DNA of 64,000 nt, taken from contig CM042544.1 of NCBI GenBank assembly GCA_023630585.1, positions 12,673,756-12,737,755 of the forward strand, in the 5' to 3' direction. Source of the DNA: Cranoglanis bouderius. Taxonomy: Eukaryota; Chordata; Actinopteri; Siluriformes; Cranoglanididae. The notes beneath the pieces are model-generated. The model did no database searches, was not told where the DNA came from, and worked only from the letters and a program-made list of their open reading frames with translations. Each line of letters begins with the position of its first letter. The stretch's first letter is position 1. This document shows positions 48,903 through 62,224 of this stretch, one piece after another. The position numbers and the translations under genes were made by a program.

Positions 48903-49254
48903 AACGCGCACACACACACTCAGCACAACTGTCCATCTGTGTGTATATGTACATTTATGTCAGTTTGCCTGTATAAAACAGATTTAGTGTCTGTCAAATT
49001 ATATATAGTGCTTCATTACATAAACCACCCTGTAGATTTTGAGGCAAAAAAAAATTTTTTTAAAAATTGTATACTTGACAAAACACTGGCAAATGGCTAC
49101 ATTTCAGGTTGCACATACTTGATGACATGCACAAGTATTTTCCTCTGAGGTCCAATAGCAGGACATATTCGAGAAGATCAGCATATTTTTTGGCTCACAC
49201 ATTTTGAGAACTTTTTTTTTTTTTAATAATATATTTACTGTATATATGACACTA

Positions 49255-49255
<1 letters not shown>

Positions 49256-49295
<40 letters not shown>
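49256..49295. repeat. Poly(A) tract (poly(U) in efna1 transcript)
   Basis: About 38 A on the + strand inside the presumed efna1 3' untranslated region, so the transcript would carry poly(U) here. A second run of about 27 A lies at 49449-49475. Confidence 0.9.
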
Positions 49296-49297
<2 letters not shown>

Positions 49298-49672
49298 CAG
49301 TTACACATTGGGTCCATTCAGATTTTCCAGCTGCTGCTTAAAGAAGACGTCCAATCTGTGCTTTTTACACAGACTACAAGAGTAAAGTAAAACAAAACAG
49401 GGAAAGCAGTCAGATAATAATCTTCCTCTTTAAAAACAAAGAGTAGAGAAAAAAAAAAAAAAAAAAAAAAAAAAATTCCAAATAACACAGTCACTCACAC
49501 AAACACAAGCACGTCACTCAACAACTTACACACCAGCACCCAGGCTTCACATCATTTAACATATAAAAAAAACATCTGTGTATAAAATCCGTGCTGTCAG
49601 ATCCAGTGACCAGCACTGGTAAAAAGTCTGTTCATCAGCAGGCCTTCACGACCAGTGAAGATGACGTTTGTC

Positions 49673-51891
49673 TCAGTGTAAGAGCAGGAGGAAGACAGGA
49701 ACGAGTGTGATAAAGAAGGAGACTGGTGTGACGTGGATGGCGGAGCTGCCTACGCTCCTCTCAACAGCTGGAATCATAGCAACAGGATCATCTAAAATAG
49801 AGAGAAAGAGAGAGGAGCGATGAGAACATGTCATATCGGTGTGACTCTTCTTTGTGCAGATCTTTGTGAAATGCAATGCTGGAATAAACCCGCAGAGCTG
49901 AATGGAGGGATGACAGACTGACGCCACTCACCTGCCGGAAGCCTGTTGGACGGGTTGTGCACTCCTCCTGCGCCCGTTCGTCCGTGCTTTCCTCCCTCCG
50001 TCTCCTCCTCTTTCTCTGTTGTCTTCTTGTGGTTTTTGGAACCTAAGAGCATCAGTCAGCACCGTTACGGTATACGCAAGAAAACTGTAATTAAACAGAC
50101 GAGCTAAAAATAGCCGTGTCTTTCAGGTGCTAGCACATGCTAAGCATGTGTTGAATAAAACAGGCCGTGGTTAATGCTAGGAATGCTAATAATATAATCG
50201 GGGCTTACCATGAGGTCCGACTACGTCGACCTTTAGCCGCAGGCAGTCGCTCCCATGCTGGTGCAGAGGCTTGGCTGTGGATACAAGGAGAACATATAGA
50301 AATGTTTAGAAATGCAATAAAGGATATATTTAGTGGCTATTAAAAAAAATAAATAAATTATGGAAACTGTTAAACCTAAATTCAACTTCAGACAGCTGGT
50401 TCATATGCACATTTATTGTATGTAAAGCACGCTCACTGGTTCACGAGACTAAATAAAGGAGCCAGACACTACTGTATGTCCCACAATGCATAGAGTTTAT
50501 GGTGGAAACGTGTGCTAGTGTTACAGTTCATTGTAACAAATAAGTTCAGACAGCAAATGAATTCAGCAGCAAGGCAAGTATTAAATTTGCTGTTTGTAAC
50601 ACATTAAAGTGTTTAGATTAAATAAAAAAAAACTGACATGACTGACTTCTATTCCTCACTCTACAGACCTTTCATTTTAGTTTCACTGTAGTTAATGTAG
50701 CTAGTAATTACTGAATATCCTTACATGGAGTTTAATATGGATTAAAATATGGATTTTTTTGCCAGGTGTGTTCTTTAAAAAGTCGTCTATACCAGTTTAA
50801 ACACGTCACATTCTCAGATAAATAAAGGTACTAAACTGTTCCTGGGGTGGTACCAAGTGTACATCTTTTGTACCTTTAGTATGCACCTATCAGGGTGTTT
50901 TCGGACCAGATCTGTGCTTTGTTCCGAAACAGGGACTTAAATTGTTACAATGTAGTATTTTTTCCTTGGATCAGTTTGCTTTCACGAGACAACATTTCAT
51001 GTGTTTATGCAAGTCACATGTGAGTAAACCGTCCTCTCATTGGTCAGAGTGCGCCTGTTTCTGTGCCGGGGATCCGAACATATCGGCCATCCATCAAGAT
51101 GGACAGACAGCAGCTCCGCGAGCTTATTGTGGCTTTCTTTTTTAGCTGTAGCTGTTCAATGGAGCGACTAAAGCTCGCTAAACACCTCTTAAACCTCATT
51201 GTTTTTATGCGTTTTTGAAAGTTGTTTTGGGTCGGACTGCTTTCTCGAACCGCTCCAGAGTTCGATTGCAATGAACCGAGCGCTATTGCCATGTTCATAC
51301 ATGTCTAAACGAACTGAACCAAAGGAGAAAACGTACCAGGTTCTGAAACAAACGCTCCAAATGAGCCAGGTGTGAAAACTTAGGAGTTAAACCCTTAGAG
51401 TAAAGCTTTAAAAATACATGAATGGTCTTTCAGGTCCAATTATGCACCATGTTTCTAGGTGAAAGATCCATATTACAAGTACAGCTTCGCACCTTTATAT
51501 CTGAGAGTGAATATTATCCCCAATGTTATCTATCCTGCAATCTTCCTACATCTCGCACGTCTCAGCTAGTTCGTATCAGGTATGACACTCACAGATGTAG
51601 TAGTAGCTCTCTCCTTGGCGGAACTCCTTGCCCAGCGTGAAAGGTGTGAAGCGCTGGAACTTTTCGGAGAACTTCTCAGGCGCGTGGGCGGCGAAGGGCC
51701 TGGAGCACTCCCAGCGCAGCTGATCGAACGAGTGCGGCTTGCACACCTCGTAGTCCTCAAAGTCCACCATGTAGAGGACATAGCGCTCGGCCTGCTGGGA
51801 CGGGACCTCGCCACGCTTGTAGTGCGGGCAGATGATGTCCAGGTAGTCGTTGATGCGCACGTGCACCGTGTACTCGTCACCTATAAAGCTG

Positions 51892-51923
<32 letters not shown>

Positions 51924-53072
51924 GTTATGAGCTTAAATTTGGTGTTAGTGTTAATGCAGAATTCTCAGTCAGGACAAAGACATAGGGAAAAATAACACGC
52001 CCTAAAGAAGCAAGCATCAATCGAAAGCAAAACAGGGGCTGATAGACGTTACCTATGCGAGATCATGTACCCGTCACCTCATTCTACTGGTTTTGTCAAA
52101 GGACATAAACACCATTTTTATGACTCCGCCACCTCCTCATTCCTCCTCAGTGTCTCTGTCAGTGTTTGTGTTTCTGTTTTCTGTCACGTGTGTTATGTGA
52201 AGAATTTGGATTGCGTGATGAGGTAAGACAAGAGTCTTGACATGACCATCTGGGTCCAGATATCTTTCTCTTATTTTCCGTCTCTTTATCATGCAGTGTT
52301 TATAATCATACAACTTCGAACTGTTGCACATGCTGCTTCTAGTCATGACCCGTGTCCTGCCATCTTTCCTTCGTTTATCAAAACGGAGACGGCTCAGGAG
52401 ACGGCCAGGCTCCGTCTGCTTTCCCGGCCGTCCCCCTGTGTGTGTTTACGGCTTTCCGTCTCTTGACCGTCTCTGTCGTTCCCCGTGTTTTCCCGCCTTC
52501 CCTTTTGCCATGAACAGATTCTCTACTTTCATCATTGTGGTGTACGTTTTACCACATAAACACCTGAAATTTCTGCACTTTCTTTTCTGTCGGTTTTTTT
52601 TTTTTTTTTTTTGCCGTTGATGAGCACAAGTGATTCAAATCCTGTGGTAAAAGCTACATTTAAGAATGATTTACAGTGATTGCAGCTTTGGATTTGACTA
52701 AGTGTGTAATTTTTTTCCCCCCTAAACGCACCCCTCTCCTGTGGTGACGAGGCCTGGTTGCACGGCAACGTTTCGATCCCGCTGTCTAACGAGACGCCTG
52801 ATTGGCTGATGCTACCCGGCCGTGTTACTGTGCTATAAACTCCGCTCGCAGATTTGCATTTTACAGACTCTAGGTCTTTAAGTGATACATAACTAACATA
52901 CAAACTTGTGTGTGTGTGTGTGTGTGTGTTTGTGTGCGCGTGTGAGCTGCCATCAAAGCAAAGGCTGTCCTCTCTACCCTCACCCTCTCACACTTTCTCT
53001 CATTTCTCTTGTTGTCGGGACCCCTGGTTGAGTTTCAGACAGAGACGTGCTAGCTCCAACACCTCAGCCACA

Positions 53073-53136
<64 letters not shown>

Positions 53137-53215
53137 TCCATCTCGCACCACTGTTTTTCTCTGTTAGAATTAGCAGACCTGTCAAAACAGCCTCACAGTC
53201 TATTCAGAATGGGGT

Positions 53216-53304
<89 letters not shown>

Positions 53305-53753
53305 GCTCTTGTTAGCACAGGCTGCTGCTGGGATTAGAGCCCATCTCGCCTAGCCTTGTAATCAAAGCCACGTTCAAATGACGGGGTGTATATGCTGCTA
53401 AGCCTGTAGCCTTTCCACCGTGTGGGAAAATGGCACGCGCATTTGTCTGTTTTCTGGCAAAGCACACGAACGTCTGAGAATAATCAGCATTCTGCTAATC
53501 CACAAAGTCCCAGTGGGACTTACACCTCTTACACCACTCTTAAACGTGACTGCTCTGCTTTATTGACCAGTGAAACACTCTTAATCCCCCTGACAGATGT
53601 CGTTCAATCAGCTCCATGGCTTTAAACATGGCAAGGAAAAATCTTGCTTAACAGAACACACATGCTAACTTGCTAGCAAACTTAGCGAATGGGAATGACT
53701 ATTGTTAAGAATTACTTTGCTAGTTTGACAGATTTTTTTTTTTTTACTGCTAC

Positions 53754-53803
<50 letters not shown>

Positions 53804-56800
53804 AACAATAGGTCTAGGCAAAATCAAGACTCTAATACTGAAATCTCACTCATGGCAGCATATGGTTAGCATGCCAGCTCATTTATGACAGGAAGACATT
53901 TGGGAGTTTCCAAGTCACTTTCTGTTAAATATGATCAGAGATCCTGGTGTTTTTATGAGATATAGAGACATTCCTGGCCCATATTTAGTCACTTTTTGGT
54001 CCGTACAGGATTTGTGAGTTATTTTGCTGTGATTTTTTTTTTTTTTTTTTTTTTTTTTGAGAAAAACTATTTGAATTGGCGAAATTGCAATTGCACGAAA
54101 TAGTTTTCCGCAGTGTTGTTTGCTGATAAACGAGTCCTTTTAGCTGTACTCATGTTCGATGCCCGTGGATCGAAGAGGGCTTTGGCTGAATGTGCGTTGT
54201 GATGACGTCACATGACGTGTCTTGGCCCAAATCCTCAGAAAATCTGCTGTAACTGTGATAAAATCGCAAGCTCCTCCGAATATTGTGGAGTTCCCTTGAT
54301 TTTGTGTTCATTTCTGCGATTGCAAAATCGCAAAATCCTGGAGGAACTGACTTCTTGGGCGTAAAACATATTAAGCTGTATATTGTTCTATATAGGGTGT
54401 TTCTCATTTGAACAGTCTCCCTCTTTTTTTCCTCTCTCGCATTCCCTCATCCCGCGCTCTGTTTCTTTGAAGCGGAGTTGATTAGGAGCTGTTTAAGACC
54501 TGCTTGCAGTGTGGTTCTCTAAAAAAGTCTAAATGGACGCATCATTAAGACGCTTGAAGTGTTAGTGCTCGCTGTAGTGAGTGTGCATTACTAATAAAGT
54601 GTGTTTGTGTGTGTATGTATTTAATATATCCGCCTTGACTCAAAGGCCTGAGAATCACACTAGTGTGTTTTGTTGTTTTTTCCCCTCTTGGCCACACCAC
54701 TTCAAACGCTTGCTGTGCTTGTGCAGCCGGCCCGTGCTCTCGTTCCCGTGTGATAGTTGGCACAGTGAGGTGCTGGCTAAGAGCGAGTGAGGGATGTTGG
54801 TGTGAAATCAACTGAAGATCAAGCTGCTTCGCTCAGTTTCTGTTTCTCATCTAGCGTTCCTCTGTTAACTCTGTTGTCTGTAGGAGTCTGTGCAGCTGCA
54901 GGGCCTCAGGCTCAGGGTATGTAAAGAACACACTGTATATATGTGTGTGTGTGTGTGTATATGTGTCTCAACAGGATGCTTAAGGTACTAAGATTAGAGA
55001 CCTTCATACTGTCCAAGAGCTCTGTCTGCCATATGTTATGTGTGCTTTTTGCATTTCTGTGTGTGTGTGTGTGCGTGTGTGTGCGTGCGTGTGTGTGCGT
55101 GTGTGTATGAGTGAAGAGCGTGTCTCGGGATGTACAAGATGCAGGTTCAGCGTTCGGCCCGAACCATCTTTCTTTCTCCCACTGGAATGCCTCAAGCTGC
55201 CGAGCTGTCAAGCAGGTCAGCAGAGTCAAAGTGCAGGGTCAGACATTTCACGCACACTGTCGGAGTCAGCACAACACACGCACACACACACACACACGCA
55301 CACACACACACACACACGTTACACAACATGTTCAGACAGTCAGCACTGAACACATGCCCTCCACACCAACTGCACTATAATGGCAGTCAGTACTCCACAC
55401 ACACACACACACACACACACACTCATTACACTTGCACACCTGTGTTCTCAGTTTCTGGAAAACCTTACCTGGGGTAGAGAGAGGGGGTGACAGCATGTCG
55501 TGACAAGCATTTTGAGTCTATTTTGGTGCTTTGTTCTTAGACTGCTGGGTAATAAAACCAGTCTATCCACACCTACACACACACACACACACACGCACGC
55601 ACACGCACGCACACGCGCACACACGCACGCGCACACGCACACACGCACGCTTACTCTGTATTATCAGTGGAATTCTTTGGGGAAATTCCATATTACTGGA
55701 TTCATTGTCAGTTGCTTGGAAATATTATGACATGATATCGATAACATGGTAAACTTCGTCATGATACACTTTTCTTATTTTTCTTAGTTAGTAGTATAAG
55801 ACCAACTGACTCCACTGTTACTCATTCATCGGTCTGATTTACTTCCTGTTCCCTTCAATTTTTTTTTTGGTGTATATGTAGACAGAAATATATCTGAAAC
55901 CATGCAAATACCTATTACATTTCACAATTCAGCAGGGACTTCATGATACGTGCCATGTGTACTGGAAATGTCTCCGGGAGTACAGCGATGCACTTCTGCT
56001 GTATTACACAAGCCTGATGCTAATAAGCAGCTGATTGTCTCTCTATCGATCATGGCAGTGATTAGTCCAGCCACAGAGGACCAGGCCGGAATGCTAAGCA
56101 GCTCATCTGGCATACCTTCTCTAATGCAACCCCAAACACAGGCAGAGATAGAGCAATAGCGAGAGAGAGAGAGCTAGACAGTGAAATCTTAATCAACTCA
56201 GCGATGTGACTTTTTTGTCCCTACTAAACATTTTCACTGGCCACCTCTTTAAACACTCATTGGAGACGCCTTGCCCTTTTCTGCAGCCTCCCAATTCCAT
56301 CCCATCCATCACTGTTCCCATCTCTCCTCCCCCTCTTTGTCCATCTTTTATTTCTCCGTCTTCGGCCCGTCCCCCTCTCCGTCAGTCTTTCTTCCTTTTC
56401 TCTTTAGGATCACATAATAAACCTCTTCATCGGGACTAATTTTTAAGCGAATCGCCCCTTTCTTTCTGTCTGACCCCTTCGCCTCTCCACCCATCCCCCT
56501 TGTCACTCTTCCCTCTTTCTCTTTCTGTCTTTAATGCCCTCTCCCTCTCTAAGTCTCTTTCACTTTTAAATGGATGCTAATTGCTAGGACATGCTGTGAA
56601 TCCGTAGCCCATTTCAACCCATGCATGAAGTCATCCTACTCTGTACTGTTAACAGGATATGGATTTTGTCTTTATTAATTCGTGTCCGGGTTAAAAAACA
56701 ATCGGACATGCAGCCTTGAGGATAATGATTCACTCTGAACGCTCAATAGGCGGCCACGGCGAGTAACCTAAGTGATCCAATCGGGATAGACGGCGGAGCA

Positions 56801-57940
56801 GACACTAATTAAAACACCCGGGCCTCGTGTGTAAACAACCGCTGCCAGATCGCGCACGCTATTCTACGACAAGTGCGGCGCACCAGATCGCGAAACAGTG
56901 TGTACGCTAGGAGAACAATACCTTTCAGAGTACTACAAAAGCGGTGACAGGAAAACGCTGACTCTTTGGTGTGGTGAGAATCCAAACACTAATCAGCGTG
57001 GGAGACGGAGAACGGAGATGGTGTAGAGAAAGACTACGAGCAAGAAAAAAAAAAAGAAAAAACGAGCGCAGGAAGAGAACAGTGGAGCGACTGTGAGAAT
57101 GGGGACGTGAAGAAGAAGAAATCAGAGGCTAAGGAGGAAGTCTGGGATGGAGATAAGACGGAGAGGTGGGGCGCGGGGCTGAAAGTAAGGAAAACACGGG
57201 GACAGAGTGGGAACAGAATGGGGTGAAAAACAACTTAAAATCAGATATCTACTTACTTACTGGGAACCTACATTACTGAATCATTACTCTGTTAGTCAGT
57301 CTAGGATTGCGTTCTTGAACATAATATGTGGTAGTGTGTCTGTCATATATAAAAGGTCATGACTGCTGATTCCTTTTCAGATTAGGGATCAGGGATTTTG
57401 CGCCACTTTAAAACTCGGGGATGGTGTTTTGGTTTTGATGGTGTGAATGGTTTCGTCTGCCCGGATTACAAAACCTGCGCCCGTAACCTGAGCCTGAACT
57501 CTGCCTTTACAGCAGATTACAGTCCTCTGTATGCACGCAGCTGTGCCCATGTGTGTGTGTGTGTGTGTGTGTGTGTGATTAAAGCAGAACTGTCAGGGGG
57601 AGGCTTAGAAAAGACAGACGACACTATCCAGCTATTCGGAACAAGAGCAGAACGTTTACTTTAGTGAGCATCTAAACAGCTACTTCAGAAGCTACTTTTG
57701 TTGAAGGTATGCTGCCTCTCGACACCACTACTGAAACAGAGTCAATAAAATGCGACGAGAGGCCTACAGCCGAAAACAATACGCGTGCCTCAATAAAATG
57801 CTGATACACACAGGGCGTGTAGGGTTTGTACTATTAAAAGGACAAAAAGTACTTCGCTGCTCATAGTAAAAACAGAGATCGCATTTGAGGGATGGAGGGA
57901 GTGGAGACGGAGAGTGGAACGGACAGGTACTGGGAAAAAG

Positions 57941-57996
<56 letters not shown>

Positions 57997-59974
57997 GGGG
58001 AGGATGAGTGGACAGCTGACGGTCAAGTATAGCAGTGCATCTGCTGCCAGCGCTCTACACTTACTAAATATACCCAAATCAGACATTCCATATGTGTGTG
58101 TGTGTGTGTGTGTGAGACCTGTATATCAGAGGGCACTGAATAAAGCCAATCCCCCTCACCGACAGCCTAAATGCTGATGAACATGCATTAAAAATCCTAC
58201 AAACACACTACCCTGACCCAGTGACTTTTGCCCCAGCTGTTGCTAACCTTATGTTATGTTTTTCCCCCTTTAGCGCACAAACACATATACACGCTGCAAG
58301 CTGGGGCACGCCATCACTGCTGGAACAGACACTCACAAACAAGTTCGCGTCACCCAGACGGGGTGTAGAGACATCAGACCTGACAGGCCCGTCACCCTGG
58401 GCATACACACGCCAAACCAGAGAGGCGACTTTCCAAAGATGCACGCGAGGGATTAAATCATTACCGTCCATACTCCACCATAAATGACTGCTCACACGCC
58501 ACACACACAAACACACACACACACACACACCCACCCAGAAGCAACTGGTGTGTTTCACGCCCAAGCATGTATATGTGTGTGTGTGATTGTGTACAACTCT
58601 GGCAGGTTCTTGGAACACGTGAGTAGGCTGGCGGTCCACTAGGGCCATCCATTAGGGACTAATCCACTCAGTCATTGATTAATTGAGCGTTATGCTGTGA
58701 TTCATCACTGTATTGAGGAAATTCGCAGAAACACTAATCTGAGTGCATTAGCAGAATTTAAGTGGAAAATAGCAAGGAAAATGCAAGTGAAAAGAGAAGA
58801 TTAATTTTAATTGATGAACCAACACTGCATTTCCTTCCCTTCCAGCGAGGGCGAGATTGAGAAGCTTTACAGCGAAAATGCTGTATAAATAGCAAAATCT
58901 CCTACCAGATTAGGTTCATTATGTTCATTATAATTGTGTTGTGTGCTGTTTACAAGTAGAAAAACGACAGCTTGCTTGCCTACGACTTATGAGTGTATTT
59001 TAAGGCTGTCTAAATTTAGTAGTGGTCAGAAGACATTGCCTCATGTTATATGAATTTCTTTTCGTTATGCAAGTGAAAGCTTTGGCGTGGATGTGGACCA
59101 TGTAGGGATTAAAATGGAAAGAAAATCTGGACCACAGATAAGCTGCTGCGATGTAATTTTTTTTTTTTTTTTTTATCCCTGTCTCCTTTCCAACTCCTCT
59201 CTCTCATTCAAATAAATCTCTATTCTCTTGTGGATTCTCAGCATCCCTGACTGACTTCTGTCTTCTCTTCTCCTCACACCCTTCCGCCCGGACCGAAAGA
59301 GTTCGGCTTCGACCACGCATTCATTCATTCTCTCTCTCTCTCTCTCTCTCTCTGCGCCTATCCCTCTCTTACCTAGCTGATGCTCTGTCTCACTCTCTCT
59401 ACGCACCGTGCTGACTGATGGTGAGTCAGACTGTGCCGATTCTGGTCGAAGCAGGAACAGGTAGGAAAGTTACGCAATCCCATGAACGGTGACGCACTAT
59501 ATGACATGTGATTGACTAACAGCGCGCCATGAGAGTAGCTTACAACAACACCCCGAAGGAAAAAAAAAAAAAACTTTCCCGAAAATTTTCCAATGAGCGA
59601 TTTTTCAAGTGTGGAGGTTTTTAAATTGTTGCTTGTTTGTGACAGAGCAGGACTTCTGACAAAAGTCTTGACACTTAATTCCTGCGCACGAGAACCATAA
59701 AAGCTGTTTATGATGAAACATGTGACTGCAGCTCACTGAAATGTATGACATAGTCCTGAGCACGTCTGTAAAGACTTAACACCTCGGCCACTAAAAGGCT
59801 ATAAAATTTCACAATTCTGTCTTCAGGTTTGCCTCTAAAAGCTCAATACCATCACCCTGAACGCCCTGTCTCGTATTGATCCCTGCAAAGTGCCTGTTTG
59901 TCATTTCAACCTTTCTACGCGGAGTGAAATGAGAACACAATCAATTACACAAACTACTTTAAAGCCCTGTTTCT

Positions 59975-60008
<34 letters not shown>

Positions 60009-60282
60009 CCAAAATCGACTGCACTGAATTAACACCTACCGTGTTTACATAATTCCAGATGGACATGTACGAACACAGTAAAGGTTAATTTAACCTTGGG
60101 GGAATTTACAGTGGCAGATTTGAGTCTCATTCACATTCTAATTGCACTGGCAGGGCTGTGTGGTGCCTTCTTGCCCCTGGTAACACACTGTAACATAAGA
60201 CTTCCCTTAAAATTACTAGCCTACTACAGACATGCCTACTGTCTGGTTTGCTTATGGTGGTCTATTTATTGCTCTGGACATA

Positions 60283-60313
<31 letters not shown>

Positions 60314-60409
60314 GTATATATATATGTGTGTGTGTGTGTCAGAATCCTACAGAAGCGTGTGATTATATTTAATCTGATTAGTCTAACTGTTTGTGGTCAT
60401 GCTTTATCC

Positions 60410-60444
<35 letters not shown>

Positions 60445-61035
60445 AGGGTGGGGGGTTGAATGGGCCTGAAGTAATTACAGTCCAGTTAGTGTCATTTAAA
60501 GCTTGGAACCAGATATAAATCCAAAACCTCATGAGACATAACACACAGGCGCGCGCACACACACACACACACACAAACAAACACACACAAACACACAAAC
60601 AAACACACACACACACACCAAGAGTCCATGGAAATGAAATGCTGCATTCTCAGTGCAAATAAATATATAATGCGCTCTGAGGCTTGTGTTGGTGAACAAC
60701 CCCACAATCCTTCCACTATTCAAGCTTGCAAAAGTGGCATCGCTCGTGCCTTGTTTATAGTGCGCGCGCGATAAGGAGCAATCTTGTTAATTCCAGTTTT
60801 AACACCAATATGCATGCATGAAGTCAAGGACACTAGTGCATCAAGAGGCGCAGTGGAAACAGTCAGAATGTGCAGCTTTGTTTAGACCGAATACCTAAAT
60901 AAAACAAGCGAAGAAGCACAATAATAGAGAAGAAACTACTCACTTCGGATTGGTGCTGTTCCAGTAGACGCTGTGGCGCTCCGCGGAGACGCACCACGCG
61001 CTCAGCAGCGCGCACAACAACCACAGAAAATCCAT
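49673..61035 (-). CDS. efna1: efna1 (ephrin-A1), GPI-anchored Eph ligand, complete
   Basis: Five exons on the - strand join in frame: 60944-61035, 51593-51888, 50209-50274, 49932-50042 and 49673-49791 (stop 49673-49675), giving 227 aa (human 205). All introns are GT/AG. Known role: cell-surface ligand of EphA receptors in cell sorting, vessel growth and axon guidance. Residues 1-18 are a signal peptide (MDFLWLLCALLSAWCVSA). The ephrin fold follows (about 20-148), with conserved cysteines 51, 80, 92 and 140, an N-glycosylation site NST at 26-28, and the receptor-binding G-H loop region ending PEKFSEKFQRFTPFTLGKEF (101-120). This last motif fits EFNA1 better than EFNA3 or EFNA4. Exon 4 encodes a charged linker (SKNHKKTTEKEEETEGGKH). 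The C-terminus is hydrophobic (VSFFITLVPVFLLLLH) after small residues, as in a GPI signal. The first intron is about 9 kb. The a/b paralogue is undecided. Confidence 0.95.
50893..51383. mobile_element. Possible DNA-transposon remnant in efna1 intron 2
   Basis: The ends look roughly inverted: GTTTTCGGACCAGATCTGTG on the left, and GTTTTCACACCTGGCTCATT read from the right, followed by further partial matches. A 39-codon open frame starts inside at 51099 (MDRQQLRELIVAFFFSCSCS); I do not recognise its family with certainty. The orientation of any gene is unclear. Confidence 0.4.
51889..51920. repeat. (GA)n on +, forming the efna1 exon 2 acceptor on -
   Basis: About 30 bp of GA units. On the - strand this is (CT)n ending CCAG directly before exon 2 (51888), so it serves as the polypyrimidine tract. 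Confidence 0.95.
53072..53300. repeat. (CT)n/(CA)n microsatellites in efna1 intron 1
   Basis: CT/CA compound tract at about 53072-53133 and a long pure CA tract at 53217-53300. Confidence 0.95.
53757..53799. repeat. Poly(A) tract in efna1 intron 1
   Basis: About 43 A without interruption. Confidence 0.95.
54020..54350. repeat. Dispersed repeat sharing a core with 40.5 kb (copy 2)
   Basis: Same order and words as 40500-40812 (GTCACATGA core, GATTGCAAAATCGCAAAATC end), with a poly(T) run at 54031-54058. It lies in efna1 intron 1. Confidence 0.75.
55040..55650. repeat. Cluster of (TG)n and (CA)n microsatellites
   Basis: TG-rich block at about 55058-55108, then CA tracts at about 55272-55318, 55398-55421 and 55576-55649, some with CG interruptions (GCACGC). 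Non-coding; efna1 intron 1. Confidence 0.9.
55660..57540. other. efna1 intron 1 sequence, no feature recognised
   Basis: No exon or transposon is recognised. A pyrimidine-rich block lies at about 56280-56570. Confidence 0.5.
57548..58115. repeat. (TG)n and (GA)n microsatellites in efna1 intron 1
   Basis: TG tracts at about 57548-57578 and 58092-58114, and a GA tract at about 57945-57992. Confidence 0.9.
59970..60618. repeat. Cluster of (CA)n/(TG)n microsatellites in efna1 intron 1
   Basis: CA at about 59979-60006, TG/TA at 60283-60340, TG at 60414-60440 and CA at 60552-60618. Confidence 0.9.
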
Positions 61036-61204
61036 GGGTCACTCTTAACGAAGTTAGTCTTCAAAAGGAAGAAGATAACTAAAAAGACGAAAGCAAAATG
61101 ACAGCTTTTGCAGAGAAACGCGAGGCTCCGTAAAGAGCTGAATATGAGTATAACGCAACACTAACCAGTAAACAACCGCGCGAGAGAATAAACACAGCGC
61201 GCCG

Positions 61205-61230
61205 CGTGCTGCTAGTTTTAATAGACGCCA
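61205..61230 (-). promoter_or_regulatory. efna1: Candidate efna1 core promoter (TATA-like)
   Basis: On the - strand CTATTAAAACTAG lies about 180 bp upstream of the efna1 start codon. A CCAAT pentamer is further upstream at about 61251-61255, in the opposite orientation. A start of transcription near 61190 would give a 150-nt leader. This rests on motif and position only. Confidence 0.4.
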
Positions 61231-61295
61231 CGCCTCTTGATGTAGCTCGACCAATGACAAGGATGGAGTACACTTTGGCCACGCCTGCGTGTAGT

Positions 61296-61297
<2 letters not shown>

Positions 61298-61330
<33 letters not shown>
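61298..61330. repeat. Poly(T) tract upstream of efna1
   Basis: About 33 T, 260 bp upstream of the efna1 start codon. Confidence 0.95.
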
Positions 61331-61331
<1 letters not shown>

Positions 61332-62150
61332 TCTGCACTCAGCTTCGATGAGTAAATTACTACGCTTGAGGCGAGTGGAGCTAATGGTTAAAGCTAAACA
61401 AAAAAAAACAAAGCCTCATGCCGACATCCTACACACGTCAATAAAACCTTTTGTAAAAATAATTCAGTGTGTATGAGTATTTCTGACATGCTTTACTGTT
61501 TACCCAGTCTTCTTTTCGTTCTAGTTTTGTCAGAACTCCAGTCTGGCTGGAATGGCACTAGTCCAAGACAACAACATCCCTTCAACCTATAGGCCTATAT
61601 TATTTCAGACCAAGAAGCCTTCACAGAAAGTTGTGCAAGAGCTCATTAAATATTACTTTTGGATTATATAGCTCGAGTGTCAGCACTGACAACAAAAACA
61701 GGCTTTTCGTGGGTGTCAGTCAAACTGCATAATCCCAGCAATCCTTCTCTGTGTGTGATAAGGATATCATGGCCTCCCCTATGGAGTCACCAGGGCTTTT
61801 CCTTCTTTCATCCCACTCATCCAGCGGCTCCTGGTGTTCTTAACCCAGTTTGGGAGCTCAGCCAGCCTTGGGGCAACATGGAGACACCCAACCCCCTCAT
61901 TTGCCCAAAAACCTGGAGGACAGAATTGGAAACAGGAGAGAGTAAAGTGTATGTCTGCCTGTTTTCTTCAGGCTCGGCCGAGACTGGGGCAGGCACACAC
62001 ACGTCTCGTGCTGCCTGAGCCTCCAGATCAGGGCTATTAGTCAGGATTGAGTGTGAGTGCATGAATGGTGCATGGGTGGTTTAACCATGTTTTTGTCTCA
62101 GTAATGTGTCATTTTCTCTTAATCTAAAGATCTAACCCTGGTATGGGGTC
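61331..62150. other. Non-coding stretch, no feature recognised
   Basis: An open frame of about 119 codons (61659-62018) shows no recognisable domain or splice context, so I do not call it a gene. Confidence 0.5.
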
Positions 62151-62153
62151 TGG

Positions 62154-62155
<2 letters not shown>

Positions 62156-62222
<67 letters not shown>
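62156..62222. repeat. (TG)n microsatellite
   Basis: About 33 TG units without interruption. Confidence 0.95.

Positions 62223-62224
<2 letters not shown>

Noticed and set aside
61659..62018. 119-codon open frame on the + strand
   Set aside because: No recognisable domain, no promoter or splice signals, and overlapping open frames in other frames; such lengths occur by chance in 64 kb.
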